From Chrysochromulina tobinii (taxonomy: Eukaryota > Haptophyta > Prymnesiales > Chrysochromulinaceae), in NCBI GenBank assembly GCA_001275005.1, contig JWZX01003385.1, positions 1-64,000 on the forward strand: DNA of 64,000 nt, read 5' to 3'. The translations under genes and the position numbers were made by a program. Below, in pieces: positions 34,906 to 43,880 of this stretch. Below the pieces are notes generated by a model that worked only from the letters and a program-made list of their open reading frames with translations, searched no databases and was not told the DNA's origin. Position 1 is the first letter of the stretch. Each line of letters opens with the position of its first letter.

Positions 34906-37290
34906 ATGGCGGCAAAGGAGCGGTTATTCTTTCCGAACTCTTGTAACGTCATGTCGGCTGGACCCTCTCCTCTGCCCACTCTCGCGGAGAGCGGGGTTCG
35001 GGTTCGGGTGACATCAGATAGCGCACAGGAGACGTCTGCCAGGGAAGTATCGGAGTTGCCATCGCCGCATTTCGGGTGGAAACTGCTCCGCGCGAATTTC
35101 GATGAGGATGAGCTCGCGGCGTCCTGGTCAGAAGTGATGACGAGTGCCCGGGATGCAGCAGCAGCCGCGCGTGCAGCCGCCGCGGCGGCGGCAAAGCGAC
35201 CGCCGCCGCCGCCGCCAAAGCTGTCGGCACTGCCTGCGAGCCTTTCACCTCCAAAAGGGGTTCCCTTGACCCACGCTGTGCCTGCTGCCGATGAGTCAAC
35301 GGACGTGTCGCACTGGAAGTGGGCTTTCAAGGCGCTCGAGCAGCGCAACCGTGAGCTCCTGAGCGAGAACACGGCCCTGCACGCGAAGAACAAGGAGCTC
35401 GAGAAGCAGTCGAGCTTGGTGCAAGCAGCGCTGAACGCTGCGGTCGAGGCGAAGCTGCCTGCGCAACGAAGTGGTGGAGTCCTATCGCCACGCCGGCCAT
35501 CCGTCGCATTCCTTACGGATGGCGCCAGCCCCGGCGCTGAGTCGCCTCGTGTCGTCATCGTCGTCGGTGGCGGCGGCAGCGGCGGCGGCGGCGGCGGCGG
35601 CAGCGGCGGCAGCTTTGCCACCCCGGGCGGCGCAGCCTCGCGCGCGGCGCGGGCGGCGCGCGCGCTGCCAGCACTACCAGAGCCGGGATCGGGCAGCCGG
35701 GCAGCCGGGTACGCGGCCAGACACGCCGGGCAGAAAGCCTCGCCGTCGCCGCCGCCGCCGTCGCAGAAGAAGCCAGAAGAAGGCGCAGCTTCCATACCGG
35801 TAGCTACTAGGGCTCGGTATGGTGGCAGAGCGAAGGAAGACATGGGAGGAGGAGGAGGAGGTGGATTGCCTCCGCTGCCGACGCCGGGTCGCGGGCGGCG
35901 GGGCGCGCCCGAACCTGTCGGGCCATCTAAGGATGCTCGTGCGCGCGCGTATGCTGCCAAGCAGCGCGAGCTTCTACGATGGCGCGCCGAGAGGCATGCT
36001 CGCGTGCAGCTGGACGAGGAAGGGGACGAAGCCAACGACGCCGCTCATCAGGCCGATGACGAGGCCGGCTCGCCGAGTCCAAAGCTCAGCGTGCCGCGCC
36101 GGCGACAGCAGCCTCGGCCGTTGCAGGCGGTCACCGGGGCGCAGCCGGGAGAGTCGCAGGCGCCGGCGCCACCGCCTCCGCCAGCGCCGAGGTCCGAAGC
36201 ACCGGCCCGTCGATACATTCCACCGCCCGAGGGTCGTAAGCCGAAGCCAAAGCCCGTCGCCGCACCCGAGCCTGCGGATACCTTCGTCGATGACTCAACG
36301 CTCTCATTCGACGAGTTCACTGCGCTCGTGGCCACCCTCGAGCCCAAGCGCGACTTTTCCGACGCGGACCTCTCGCGTCGGTTTGATGAGCTCAAGCCGA
36401 GTGCAGACGGGCGCGTGTTTGCGCAGGACGTGCGACTCACCTTGCTCTGGGAGGCATTGTCGCGCAAGGCCGGGCGCGTGATCGACCTCTTCCGAAAATG
36501 GGACGACGACGGCTCGGGTAGCGTCGATGCAGACGAGTTCGGACGCGCACTCTCGCAGCTTGGATTCGTATTCTCGTCCAGGGACACCGCATTCATCTTT
36601 GAGCACCTCGACGTCGACGGCTCGGGAACGGTCGACTACAACGAGCTCAACTCGCGGCTGCGCCCAAAGACGATGGCCCGGCAACTGTACAAGCTGCGCA
36701 CCGACGCGAGTCTCAAGCGCGGCGCCGCGCGCATGAACCTTCAGGGCGGCAAGCAGACTTTGGACCTGTCGCCGGGCGCGCCTCCCGTGCAGGAACAGAT
36801 CCAGGCGATCATCATGGCCAATCGGCTGCGCATCCTCGATACCTTTCGTATGTGGGACGTGGACGGAGACGGCGCCATCTCTTGCGAGGAATTTGCCGAC
36901 GCCTTCGCTGCCCTCGGCTACGCCGCGGCGCGTGCGGACCTCGATGCGGTCTTCGACCGCTTTGATCAGGACGGCTCTGGGCGTGTGGACTACCTTGAGA
37001 TGTCCGCGCAGCTCCGTCCAGGTAAGCGCCACCACAACGCGCCACGACCACAACGACCACCAGCCGCCACGCCCGCCGCCACGCCCGCCGCAGCGCCTGC
37101 CGCAGCGCCTGCCGCAGCGCCCGCCGCTGGCCCCGCCGCTGGCGCCGTCACTGGCGAAAGTTGTAGCTCTCCGCAGAACGCGGCGGCGGCAGACCAGGCA
37201 AGCACCGAGGCCGCTGCAACCGACGGGCTACCTGCCGTAGACGCCTCGGCTGAGGCGCCGCCCGAGGCTGCGGAAGCGCTGCTTGAATGA
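34906..37290 (+). CDS. Four-EF-hand protein with coiled coil and Pro/Ala/Gly low complexity
   Basis: 794 residues, single exon. The N-terminus has poly-Ala and poly-Pro tracts, then a short coiled coil (ALEQRNRELLSENTALHAKN), then a Gly/Ser/Arg-rich stretch. Two EF-hand pairs follow: loops DDDGSGSVDADE (near residue 530) and DVDGSGTVDYNE (565), then DVDGDGAISCEE (647) and DQDGSGRVDYLE (683). All four loops keep the acidic positions 1, 3, 5 and 12. The tail is an (AP)n-type linker. Its layout (long disordered N-part, C-terminal EF pairs) echoes the IQ/EF protein at 13944-18971. A calcium-binding cytoskeletal or flagellar protein is likely but unproven. Confidence 0.85.
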   Translation: MAAKERLFFPNSCNVMSAGPSPLPTLAESGVRVRVTSDSAQETSAREVSELPSPHFGWKLLRANFDEDELAASWSEVMTSARDAAAAARAAAAAAAKRPPPPPPKLSALPASLSPPKGVPLTHAVPAADESTDVSHWKWAFKALEQRNRELLSENTALHAKNKELEKQSSLVQAALNAAVEAKLPAQRSGGVLSPRRPSVAFLTDGASPGAESPRVVIVVGGGGSGGGGGGGSGGSFATPGGAASRAARAARALPALPEPGSGSRAAGYAARHAGQKASPSPPPPSQKKPEEGAASIPVATRARYGGRAKEDMGGGGGGGLPPLPTPGRGRRGAPEPVGPSKDARARAYAAKQRELLRWRAERHARVQLDEEGDEANDAAHQADDEAGSPSPKLSVPRRRQQPRPLQAVTGAQPGESQAPAPPPPPAPRSEAPARRYIPPPEGRKPKPKPVAAPEPADTFVDDSTLSFDEFTALVATLEPKRDFSDADLSRRFDELKPSADGRVFAQDVRLTLLWEALSRKAGRVIDLFRKWDDDGSGSVDADEFGRALSQLGFVFSSRDTAFIFEHLDVDGSGTVDYNELNSRLRPKTMARQLYKLRTDASLKRGAARMNLQGGKQTLDLSPGAPPVQEQIQAIIMANRLRILDTFRMWDVDGDGAISCEEFADAFAALGYAAARADLDAVFDRFDQDGSGRVDYLEMSAQLRPGKRHHNAPRPQRPPAATPAATPAAAPAAAPAAAPAAGPAAGAVTGESCSSPQNAAAADQASTEAAATDGLPAVDASAEAPPEAAEALLE

Positions 37291-37709
37291 GTACGATCAC
37301 CATCGTGAGCGAGTTCGTCTCCGGCGGCTACAACTGCTGTGAACTGAAGTATCCCGAGCGTTCGAGGGCGAGGCTTTCCAGCGCCCATGCCGATAGTCGG
37401 TCAAAAGGTGTGCTTGTCGCGGCTGTGTGTTCGTACCGACCGTGAAGAGGCTCTAGTCGTCAGCAAAATATATCGTGAGGTTGGTGAGAATATTCAATAT
37501 ATCGGCGCATTTAATCAAACAGTCGTCGCGAGATACAGCCTAGGTGCGGTGGGACTCGAGTCTCGACAGTCGACTGTGTAGACAAGCATGAAGCAAGAAC
37601 CGGGTGGGCGGTGGCGGACCGACCGTCCGGAACTCCAGCTGCACCGCAGCAGCGCCAAACGGACCCGACCCTGTGCACCGACCCCATCAGAGGGTAACGG
37701 TCGGCTCCA
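37291..37709. other. Convergent intergenic region
   Basis: 419 bp between the 3' ends of two convergent genes. No gene or repeat recognised; presumably two 3' UTRs. Confidence 0.4.
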
Positions 37710-39230
37710 TCATCGATCCGTAATGCCCATGAGCACGACGCCTTCCAACAGGCCCTCGGGCCTGCCCAGAGCCTCGCCGCCGCGGCGTCCACGTCCTTGA
37801 AAGTGGCCACGCGATGCTTGCTTATGGAACGAGCGTTGAAGCCGTGCTGCTGCTGCATGTGCCTCGATGCCATATGTGCTCTCTCCCGCAGCGTGCTCCT
37901 GCGCGTCGCGTCTGCCTAAGAGCTCCTGGAGCCACTCCCTCACCTCCCCTAACCAGCCAATCGTGCCCTCCATCTGCGCCGCGGGCTGCGCCTCGCGCAC
38001 GATGCGCTGAATCTCGACCATCTTGTGAGCCTCCTCGAGGTCCTCGCGCGAGACGATCGCTTGGATCTGGCTCTTGAGCTGCGGGTGCTCCCGCATGACC
38101 TGGATGAGCTCTGGCATGGGAAGCCCGGCGGCCTTGGGCTGCGTCGCTTTTGTGTGCGGAGTGTTCAGAAGCAATGGATTCTTGAGTATCTCCCGCGATG
38201 CTGGCCGCTGTGTACTGTCTTTCGTGACCATGGCGGCTAGTAGGCCGCATAGCTCGAAAGAGTAGTGGGTACGCAGTGATTGGAGGTCGAGTGGTTGTTT
38301 GCAGATCACGCGCATCAGGTTCATCACGTACGCTGCGCCCTTGGCCTTCACAGCCTGTGATGGAGACGTGCGGGCAATCAGTGAGGTTGAAACAAAGAGC
38401 CGTAGGTCAAGCGGGTCAGACGAGCCCAGCAGACGAGCGTGGCAGGGGAGCATGGCCGCGGGCATATATATATATGGGCTTGCCTGGTCTGTCCAGGGAG
38501 GCTTCAGTGCCATGACGTGGTACAATGTGCAGCCTAGCGCCCAGATGTCAGCGCCACGATCGTATGCAAGGCCCTGACAGAGCTCCGGGCTCATGTACAG
38601 CGGAGTGCCGCACTGAGTCTGCGCTTGCATGTGCGAGGCCGTCAGGGACTTTGACATGCCAAAGTCGCCGATCTTGATGTCGTCCTCCTGTGTTAGCAAG
38701 AGATTGGCTGGCTTTATGTCCCTGTGAAGCAGCTTCAGATGATGGTGACAATATTCGAGTGCAAGAAGGCTCTGTGCAGCCCACTTGAGGACCACGAGCT
38801 CTGGAAAAGGGCATGCTGGGCGGATTTTTGCTTGTCGCTTTATCCGAGTGTCAAGGTCGCCACCTTCAGCAAACTCCATGAACATGTATAGCGACAAAGT
38901 AGACTCCTCGAGGTAGGATGCATGGTACTCGATGAGATGGGGGTGGTGCAGCTTCTTCAGGCAGTTGATTTCTTCAACCTGACGAACAGCTGCACTGATG
39001 CTTAGCCCGCGACACGGCACCTCCTTCATCACGAGCTTCTTGCCAGTCATGCGATGGACCACGAGGAAGACCGTCCCAAACGATCCCGCTCCGAGTTTCT
39101 TCAACTTCTTGTACGCCTTGGCATTTTCTGGCTCATCGTGAACGGGTGAGGTTTGGCTCTCTGGCAACTGGACGAACGCTGGCGCATCGAAGGACACCTG
39201 GCGCGGTGGCGCCGCTGGCTGTCGTCGCAT
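37710..39230 (-). CDS. NEK-like serine/threonine protein kinase
   Basis: 506 residues read as one frame from the ATG at 39228-39230. Kinase subdomains are intact: Gly loop LGAGSFGTV (46-54), ATP-binding lysine in LVMKEV (K69), catalytic HRDIKPANLLL, DFG in KIGDFGMSKS, CGTPLYMSPEL and YDRGADIWALGCTLYHV. The closest family is NEK (NIMA-related), which often acts in cilia and the cell cycle. A 129 bp stretch (38355-38483) between WTDQ and AVKAKG interrupts the C-lobe. It is best read as a GC-AG intron (CAG|GCAAGC ... CATCACAG|GC) that is a multiple of three with no stop; without it the kinase is 463 residues. A helical C-terminal tail follows the kinase domain. Divergent from the F-box gene, 159 bp away. 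Confidence 0.9.
   Translation of the reverse strand: MRRQPAAPPRQVSFDAPAFVQLPESQTSPVHDEPENAKAYKKLKKLGAGSFGTVFLVVHRMTGKKLVMKEVPCRGLSISAAVRQVEEINCLKKLHHPHLIEYHASYLEESTLSLYMFMEFAEGGDLDTRIKRQAKIRPACPFPELVVLKWAAQSLLALEYCHHHLKLLHRDIKPANLLLTQEDDIKIGDFGMSKSLTASHMQAQTQCGTPLYMSPELCQGLAYDRGADIWALGCTLYHVMALKPPWTDQASPYIYMPAAMLPCHARLLGSSDPLDLRLFVSTSLIARTSPSQAVKAKGAAYVMNLMRVICKQPLDLQSLRTHYSFELCGLLAAMVTKDSTQRPASREILKNPLLLNTPHTKATQPKAAGLPMPELIQVMREHPQLKSQIQAIVSREDLEEAHKMVEIQRIVREAQPAAQMEGTIGWLGEVREWLQELLGRRDAQEHAAGESTYGIEAHAAAARLQRSFHKQASRGHFQGRGRRGGEALGRPEGLLEGVVLMGITDR
38355..38483 (-). other. Probable in-frame GC-AG intron in the NEK-like kinase
   Basis: On the minus strand the segment starts GCAAGCCCATATATATATAT and ends TCTCCATCACAG. 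It is 129 bp, in frame and stop-free, but encodes 43 residues that do not fit the kinase C-lobe (ALKPPWTDQ|AVKAKGAAYV is continuous without it). Retention would give a viable longer protein. Confidence 0.7.
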
Positions 39231-39389
39231 AGCAGAAGGGTTGCCGTGCGTCTCCCTGCAACACGGTGCTCGCTTTTCCTGAAAACCTTGGAGAACCTAA
39301 CTTCATGTTTCACCACGTTCGTTGGCCGCGTCATCTTTTACAGCGGTCTTTCCTGAAGGGGAATTCGAGACCGGTTTCTTCTTATCAAC

Positions 39390-41159
39390 ATGTGGGCCCT
39401 CTTGATAGGACTAGGACTGCTCGCTTTGATCACGGTGCTCGCAGTTTTCGGCGTCGTACATCGGCGCTCATCAGCTATCCGCCGCCGTGAAGATCTGAGG
39501 CCCCTCCACCCGAACGGGTCCTTCTCGCTCCGCCGCGCCTTTGGCGTCCTCCTGCAGAGCTCCGGCCGCAGGAGCACTCGCCGGACCCATCCGCCGTGGT
39601 ATGCTGCGCCGTCGCGTGGCCCGGGCCGCATCGTGCGCACCTCGAGTACCCTCTCGTTGAAGGACATCGATAATGTAGCGGCAGACGACAGCTCCGACGA
39701 TGGTATCAACTCCGATGTCGAGGACGCACGCGACATCGAGGACTCGTTCGGCGTGCCCCCATCCGCGAACGACGAACCGTGCGCGCCTTCGCGCGGCGAC
39801 GCGCTGCTGTGCGCGGTGCCTCCGGAACTCTGGGTTGACGTGCTCTGCGCCGCGGGCCCGCACGCGGTCCGCGCCCTGCGCGTCACGTGCCGGCAGATGC
39901 ACAGCCATCTCGACGGCGCATGCTTTTGGCAGTCGCTGTGCAAGCGCGTCTTCGCGCCGTGGGCGGTGGCGCTGCAGCCCACCTCGCTCGGCTGGGAGCT
40001 GGCGGCGCGCCCGGGCGGCTCCTTTTTCAGCGCTCCCCAGCACAACCTGGGCCGCGCATGGCGGCTTCGGTACCTCACGTGCTGCCGTGATCACCACACG
40101 CTGCGTCAGGCGGCCAGTCATGTGGGCTACCGGCCGCCTCCACCGCCCGCACCGGTGGCGCGCCGGCGCCCGCCCGCGCCGCCGCCGCCGCCGCCGCCGG
40201 ACGCATTCGCGGATGGAGCGGCAGCCAACGGCTCGAGCGGAGATGAAACAACTGATGAGACCGAAGAGGGGCCTCGTCCAACTGCCGCCGGCTCGGGCGC
40301 GGCCGCCTCGTGTGTCGCGATCGACCTCGAGTCGAGTGGCGGGCTGCCGAGCGATGAGACGGAGGACGAGGCGGTGGGCCGCGGCGGCGGCGGTGACGAG
40401 GCGTCCGAGGTGGCGGCCCTGGCGGCGGCAGCCTCGAGATCTGAGCTCGACCTCGAGATCTCGATCTCGCCCACCGAGCTCGCCGAGCTCGGTGCGTCCA
40501 CGGCGTCTCTTCACACCATGACGTCTCTTCACACCATCGGCGACGAGCCATCGACCATCTCGAGCTACCTGCCGCACCTGTTGCTCATGGCGTGCCACGC
40601 AGCGGAGTTGCCCTCATTACGGCAGTCGTGGGGAGGGCGAGGGCCCTCAGCGGCACAGGTGGCTCGTGCCCTGATGCGAGAGCAGCAGCCGCGTATCGAG
40701 ACGCTCGTGGCGCTCGTGGCACGCTCGTGCCGCACGCAGCGCCGCCTCGTCCCAGTCTGGCGACGGGCGCGCGTCGATGAGCTACCGGAGATTCCGCTGC
40801 CCGACGGCAGCGGCGGCGGCGGCAGCGGCGGCAGCGGCGGCGGCGAGGACGAGGACGAGGATGAGGACGGTGGCAGCGGCCGCATCGGCAGCGGCCGCAT
40901 CGGCAGCGGCGCTGGCGGCAGGTGCGCCACGCGCAGCGGCCGCGTGCGACAACTCCTTAGCTTGCTCGCGCACGCGGGGGCGGGGCCGCCCGAGTGCTGG
41001 GTGGCGCACCTCGCCAAGGGCGGCGGCCAGGGCGCGGGCGCCGATGGGCTGCTTCCGTCCACGGCAGTCGCGCGCACGACTTGCTGGATGCTCGTCGTGT
41101 CGACGAGCCGCCATGCCGTGTGGCTCGACTTCCTCATGCTGAGGCAGGAGGGCTGGTAG
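39390..41159 (+). CDS. Membrane-anchored F-box-like protein
   Basis: 589 residues, single exon, ATG at 39390. Residues 3-24 form a clear transmembrane or signal-anchor helix (ALLIGLGLLALITVLAVFGVV), followed by basic residues, so the rest should be cytosolic. An F-box-like motif occurs at about 145-195: LLCAVPPELWVDVLCAAGPH ... ALRVTCRQMHSHLDGACFWQSLCKRVF. After it come Pro-, acidic- and Gly-rich tracts (GGGGSGGSGGGEDEDEDEDG). A C-terminal helical region ends SRHAVWLDFLMLRQEGW. F-box proteins present substrates to SCF ubiquitin ligases; here the ligase would be tethered to a membrane. The F-box call rests on spacing of hydrophobics and the Leu-Pro-x-Glu-Leu start. Confidence 0.7.
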   Translation: MWALLIGLGLLALITVLAVFGVVHRRSSAIRRREDLRPLHPNGSFSLRRAFGVLLQSSGRRSTRRTHPPWYAAPSRGPGRIVRTSSTLSLKDIDNVAADDSSDDGINSDVEDARDIEDSFGVPPSANDEPCAPSRGDALLCAVPPELWVDVLCAAGPHAVRALRVTCRQMHSHLDGACFWQSLCKRVFAPWAVALQPTSLGWELAARPGGSFFSAPQHNLGRAWRLRYLTCCRDHHTLRQAASHVGYRPPPPPAPVARRRPPAPPPPPPPDAFADGAAANGSSGDETTDETEEGPRPTAAGSGAAASCVAIDLESSGGLPSDETEDEAVGRGGGGDEASEVAALAAAASRSELDLEISISPTELAELGASTASLHTMTSLHTIGDEPSTISSYLPHLLLMACHAAELPSLRQSWGGRGPSAAQVARALMREQQPRIETLVALVARSCRTQRRLVPVWRRARVDELPEIPLPDGSGGGGSGGSGGGEDEDEDEDGGSGRIGSGRIGSGAGGRCATRSGRVRQLLSLLAHAGAGPPECWVAHLAKGGGQGAGADGLLPSTAVARTTCWMLVVSTSRHAVWLDFLMLRQEGW

Positions 41160-41353
41160 GTAGGCTTCTCAGATTTCTTGAAAGTGCGCATGGTACTTAG
41201 TTAAGTGAAAAGTATAGCGGGTCCTCACCAGATCCGCCCAATGCTCCGCTGATAAGCGCCTGCGACGCGCTCAACGCGGCGCCCAAGTTGGCGCGGCAGC
41301 GGGAAGGTCCATTGCGAGTCGCTTACCACGTGGTGGAGACGGCGCCGAGCGCG

Positions 41354-41844
41354 ATGTCAAAGACTGCTGAGGACCACAAGGCGGATGGCAACAAAGCCTT
41401 CCGCGGGGGTGAGTACGCCGAGGCTGTGCGCAGCTTCACCGAGTCGCTGCGGCTCAACCCGCATGATGCCCTCGTTCTCGGCAACCGCGCTGCAGCTTTC
41501 GACAAGCTGGGCGAGCATGAGCGCGCGATCACGGACTCGATGGCGTCGCTCCGGATCGACCCAACATATCTCAAAGGCTATTTTAGGTTGGCGACGGCGT
41601 ACATCGCCGTCAACCGGCCGCGCGAGGCGCTCGAAGCGGTGAAGCAGGGTCTCATGATCCAGCGCACCAATAGCCAGCTGAGGCAGCTTGAAGAGCAGGC
41701 GACAGCGATGATCGCAGCGCAGGATGGGGCAGAGGAAGACGGCGAGGTGGACGAGGAGGATGACGAGGACGAGGACGAAGACGAGGACGACGAGGACGAC
41801 GAGGACGACGAGGACGACGACGACGACGACGATGAGGGGTATCT

Positions 41845-41886
<42 letters not shown>

Positions 41887-43644
41887 GCAGCACTCGCAGC
41901 CGATGGACACGAGCAGCAGTAGCCGTACGCGAGCACGGGTGCCCGCCGAGAGCCCCGAGCCGGCCGCGCCGTCCGACCCGGCCGAGGCGGCAGAGGCCGC
42001 CAAGGCGCGCGGCAACGACCTGTACAAGCGCGGCGAGTACAGCAACGCTGTCGACTACTACTCGAAGGCGGTGCGGCTGCAACCCACGAACGCTACGTAC
42101 CGGATCAACCGGGCGGCGGCGGCACTGATGCTCGAGCGCGCGGAGGACGCGCTCTCGGACTGCCAGGCGGCGCTCGAGTCCGAGCCGACGAACATCAAGG
42201 CGCACGTTCGAGGGGCTAAGGCCCGCATCATGCTTGGTCAGCTGTCCGAGGCGCGCCGGCACCTCGAGCGGGCAGCGACGCTGCCCACCGCCGACGCGAC
42301 AGTCGCGACGGAGCTTGCGGGGCTGGGCGAGCTCGAGGCGTCGCTCAAGTCCGGAAAGGAGGTGCTAGAGCAGGCGGGTGGCGCGGCTGCGCGGGAGGCT
42401 TTGAGGCTCTTCACCTCGCTCTCGCAGCGCTGCCCTTGCTCCGAAACGGTCGCGTGCCTGCAGATGGAGGCGCTCATGCGGGCACGTCCCGACCAGGGGC
42501 CGCAGCAGGTGGTGGCCGAGTCGGCGCGCTGGCTGCGCAAGTCGGCGGACAACCCCGGACCTGCTCTGCGTGCGCGGCAAGAGCCTGTACAAAACAGGCC
42601 AGCTCGAATCGGCTCTCAAGCACTTTGCAGAGGCGCTGCGGCAGGATCCGGACCACTCGGCGTCTCGTCAGATGCGAGCTCAGCTTCGTCAGATCGAGGA
42701 GGCGAAAAAGGCGGGGAATGAGGCCTTCTCTGCCGGCCGGTACGCCGAGGCGATCCAAAAGTACACCGAGGCACTCGAGATCGACCCCGAGAACGCTGAC
42801 CTGAACGTGACGTTTTGGACGAATCGAGCGACGGCGCGCTTCAAGAACGGCGAGTACACGGCGGCGGTGGCGGATTGCGACGCGGCGCTCGCGGCGGCGC
42901 CGCGCCACATCAAGGCGCTGCTGCGGCGCGCGGCGTGCAAGCTCGAGCTCGAGGACTACAAGGGCGCCATCAGTGATTACGAGGAGGCGCAAGCCATCGA
43001 GCCAGAGGACCAGACCATCCGCCAGGGGCTGCGCAACGCGAAGCTCGAGCTCAAAAAGTCAAGTCGCAAGGACCTGTACAAGGTGCTCGGGATCACGAAG
43101 AACGCGACGGACCACGAGATCAAGAAGGCATATAAGAAGAAGGCGCTCGAGTGCCATCCGGACCGTTTGGGCAGGTCTGATGGCCCCTCATTGCCTGCTG
43201 TTCCGCATGCTGATTGCCCTCCCTCAATGCATGCTGACCTCGAGCATGCATCCGGACCGTCTGGGCAGTGCCCTGATTGCCCTCCCTCATTGCATGCTGA
43301 CCTCGAGCATGCATCCGGACCGTCTGGGCAGTGCCCTGATTGCCCTCCCTCATTGCATGCTGACCTCGAGCATGCATCCGGACCGTCTGGGCAGTGCCAC
43401 ACCCGAAGAGAAGGCCGTCGCCGAGAAGCGGTTCAAGGAGGTAGGCGAGGCGTTCGAAGTCCTCTCCGACCCAGCGAAGAAGCAGCGCTGGGATAGCGGG
43501 GAGACTCTCGACGAGCTCAACGGGAACGGCGGCGGGCGCGGCGGCGGCGGCTTTGGCGGCATCGACCCGTCGGATCTCTTCCGCGCCTATGCGCAGCAGG
43601 GCGGCGGTGGCTTCGGCCGGGGGGGCGGCTCCCGAGGCTTCTGA
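41354..43644 (+). CDS. DNAJC7: DNAJC7-like TPR/J-domain co-chaperone with an apparent 1-nt frameshift
   Basis: TPR units begin at residue 1 (AEDHKADGNKAFRGGEYAEA). A second TPR block starts at AKARGNDLYKRGEYSNAV. A third (AKKAGNEAFSAGRYAEAI) leads into a J domain (KDLYKVLGITKNATDHEIKK ... CHPDRLG) and a Gly/Phe tail, the order of DNAJC7, which links Hsp70 and Hsp90. An acidic (GAC/GAG)n run and a (CAG)n poly-Gln run separate the first TPR blocks. The frame changes at the CCCCGG at 42553-42558: removing one base joins ADNP to DLLCVRGKSLYKTG, the DNAJC7 pattern, and makes the total length a multiple of three (689 residues). Exons 41354-43174 and 43395-43644 are split by an intron inside HPDRLG|SATPEEK. 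The frameshift may be an assembly error, a null allele or programmed. Confidence 0.88.
41740..41890 (+). repeat. (GAC/GAG)n and (CAG)n coding microsatellites
   Basis: About 30 codons of Asp/Glu (41745-41835) are followed by 13 near-consecutive CAG codons (41847-41885). They lie between the first and second TPR blocks of the DNAJC7-like gene. Confidence 0.9.
43155..43394 (+). repeat. 63 bp tandem repeat in an intron carrying copies of the exon end
   Basis: The end of the exon (CATCCGGACCGTTTGGGCAG, 43155-43174) is repeated at 43249, 43312 and 43375 with one change (TTT to TCT). Copies 2-4 are 63 bp apart, separated by TGCCCTGATTGCCCTCCCTC and TGCATGCTGACCTCGAG. The last copy provides the acceptor at 43394; the offset of 220 bp equals the intron length. 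Confidence 0.93.
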
Positions 43645-43880
43645 CCACCAGGCGCAACACGGACGAGACTGGCCGTTTGTCTCGTAGCGCGCGGACGGGC
43701 GCGCGTGTCTGTTGGGACAGTTGGGGCATGCTGCAGGGATTTGTACACGACCGACGCTGAAGCGACTCGCTCGGCAAGGCGCTCGTAATCCCGCGTGGCG
43801 CGATGACGTGCATAATTTGGCGTGTCGACGGCTCGCCGCGTGCTCACCGCCTCATTCGTTAGGATAACTATTCGACGCGA

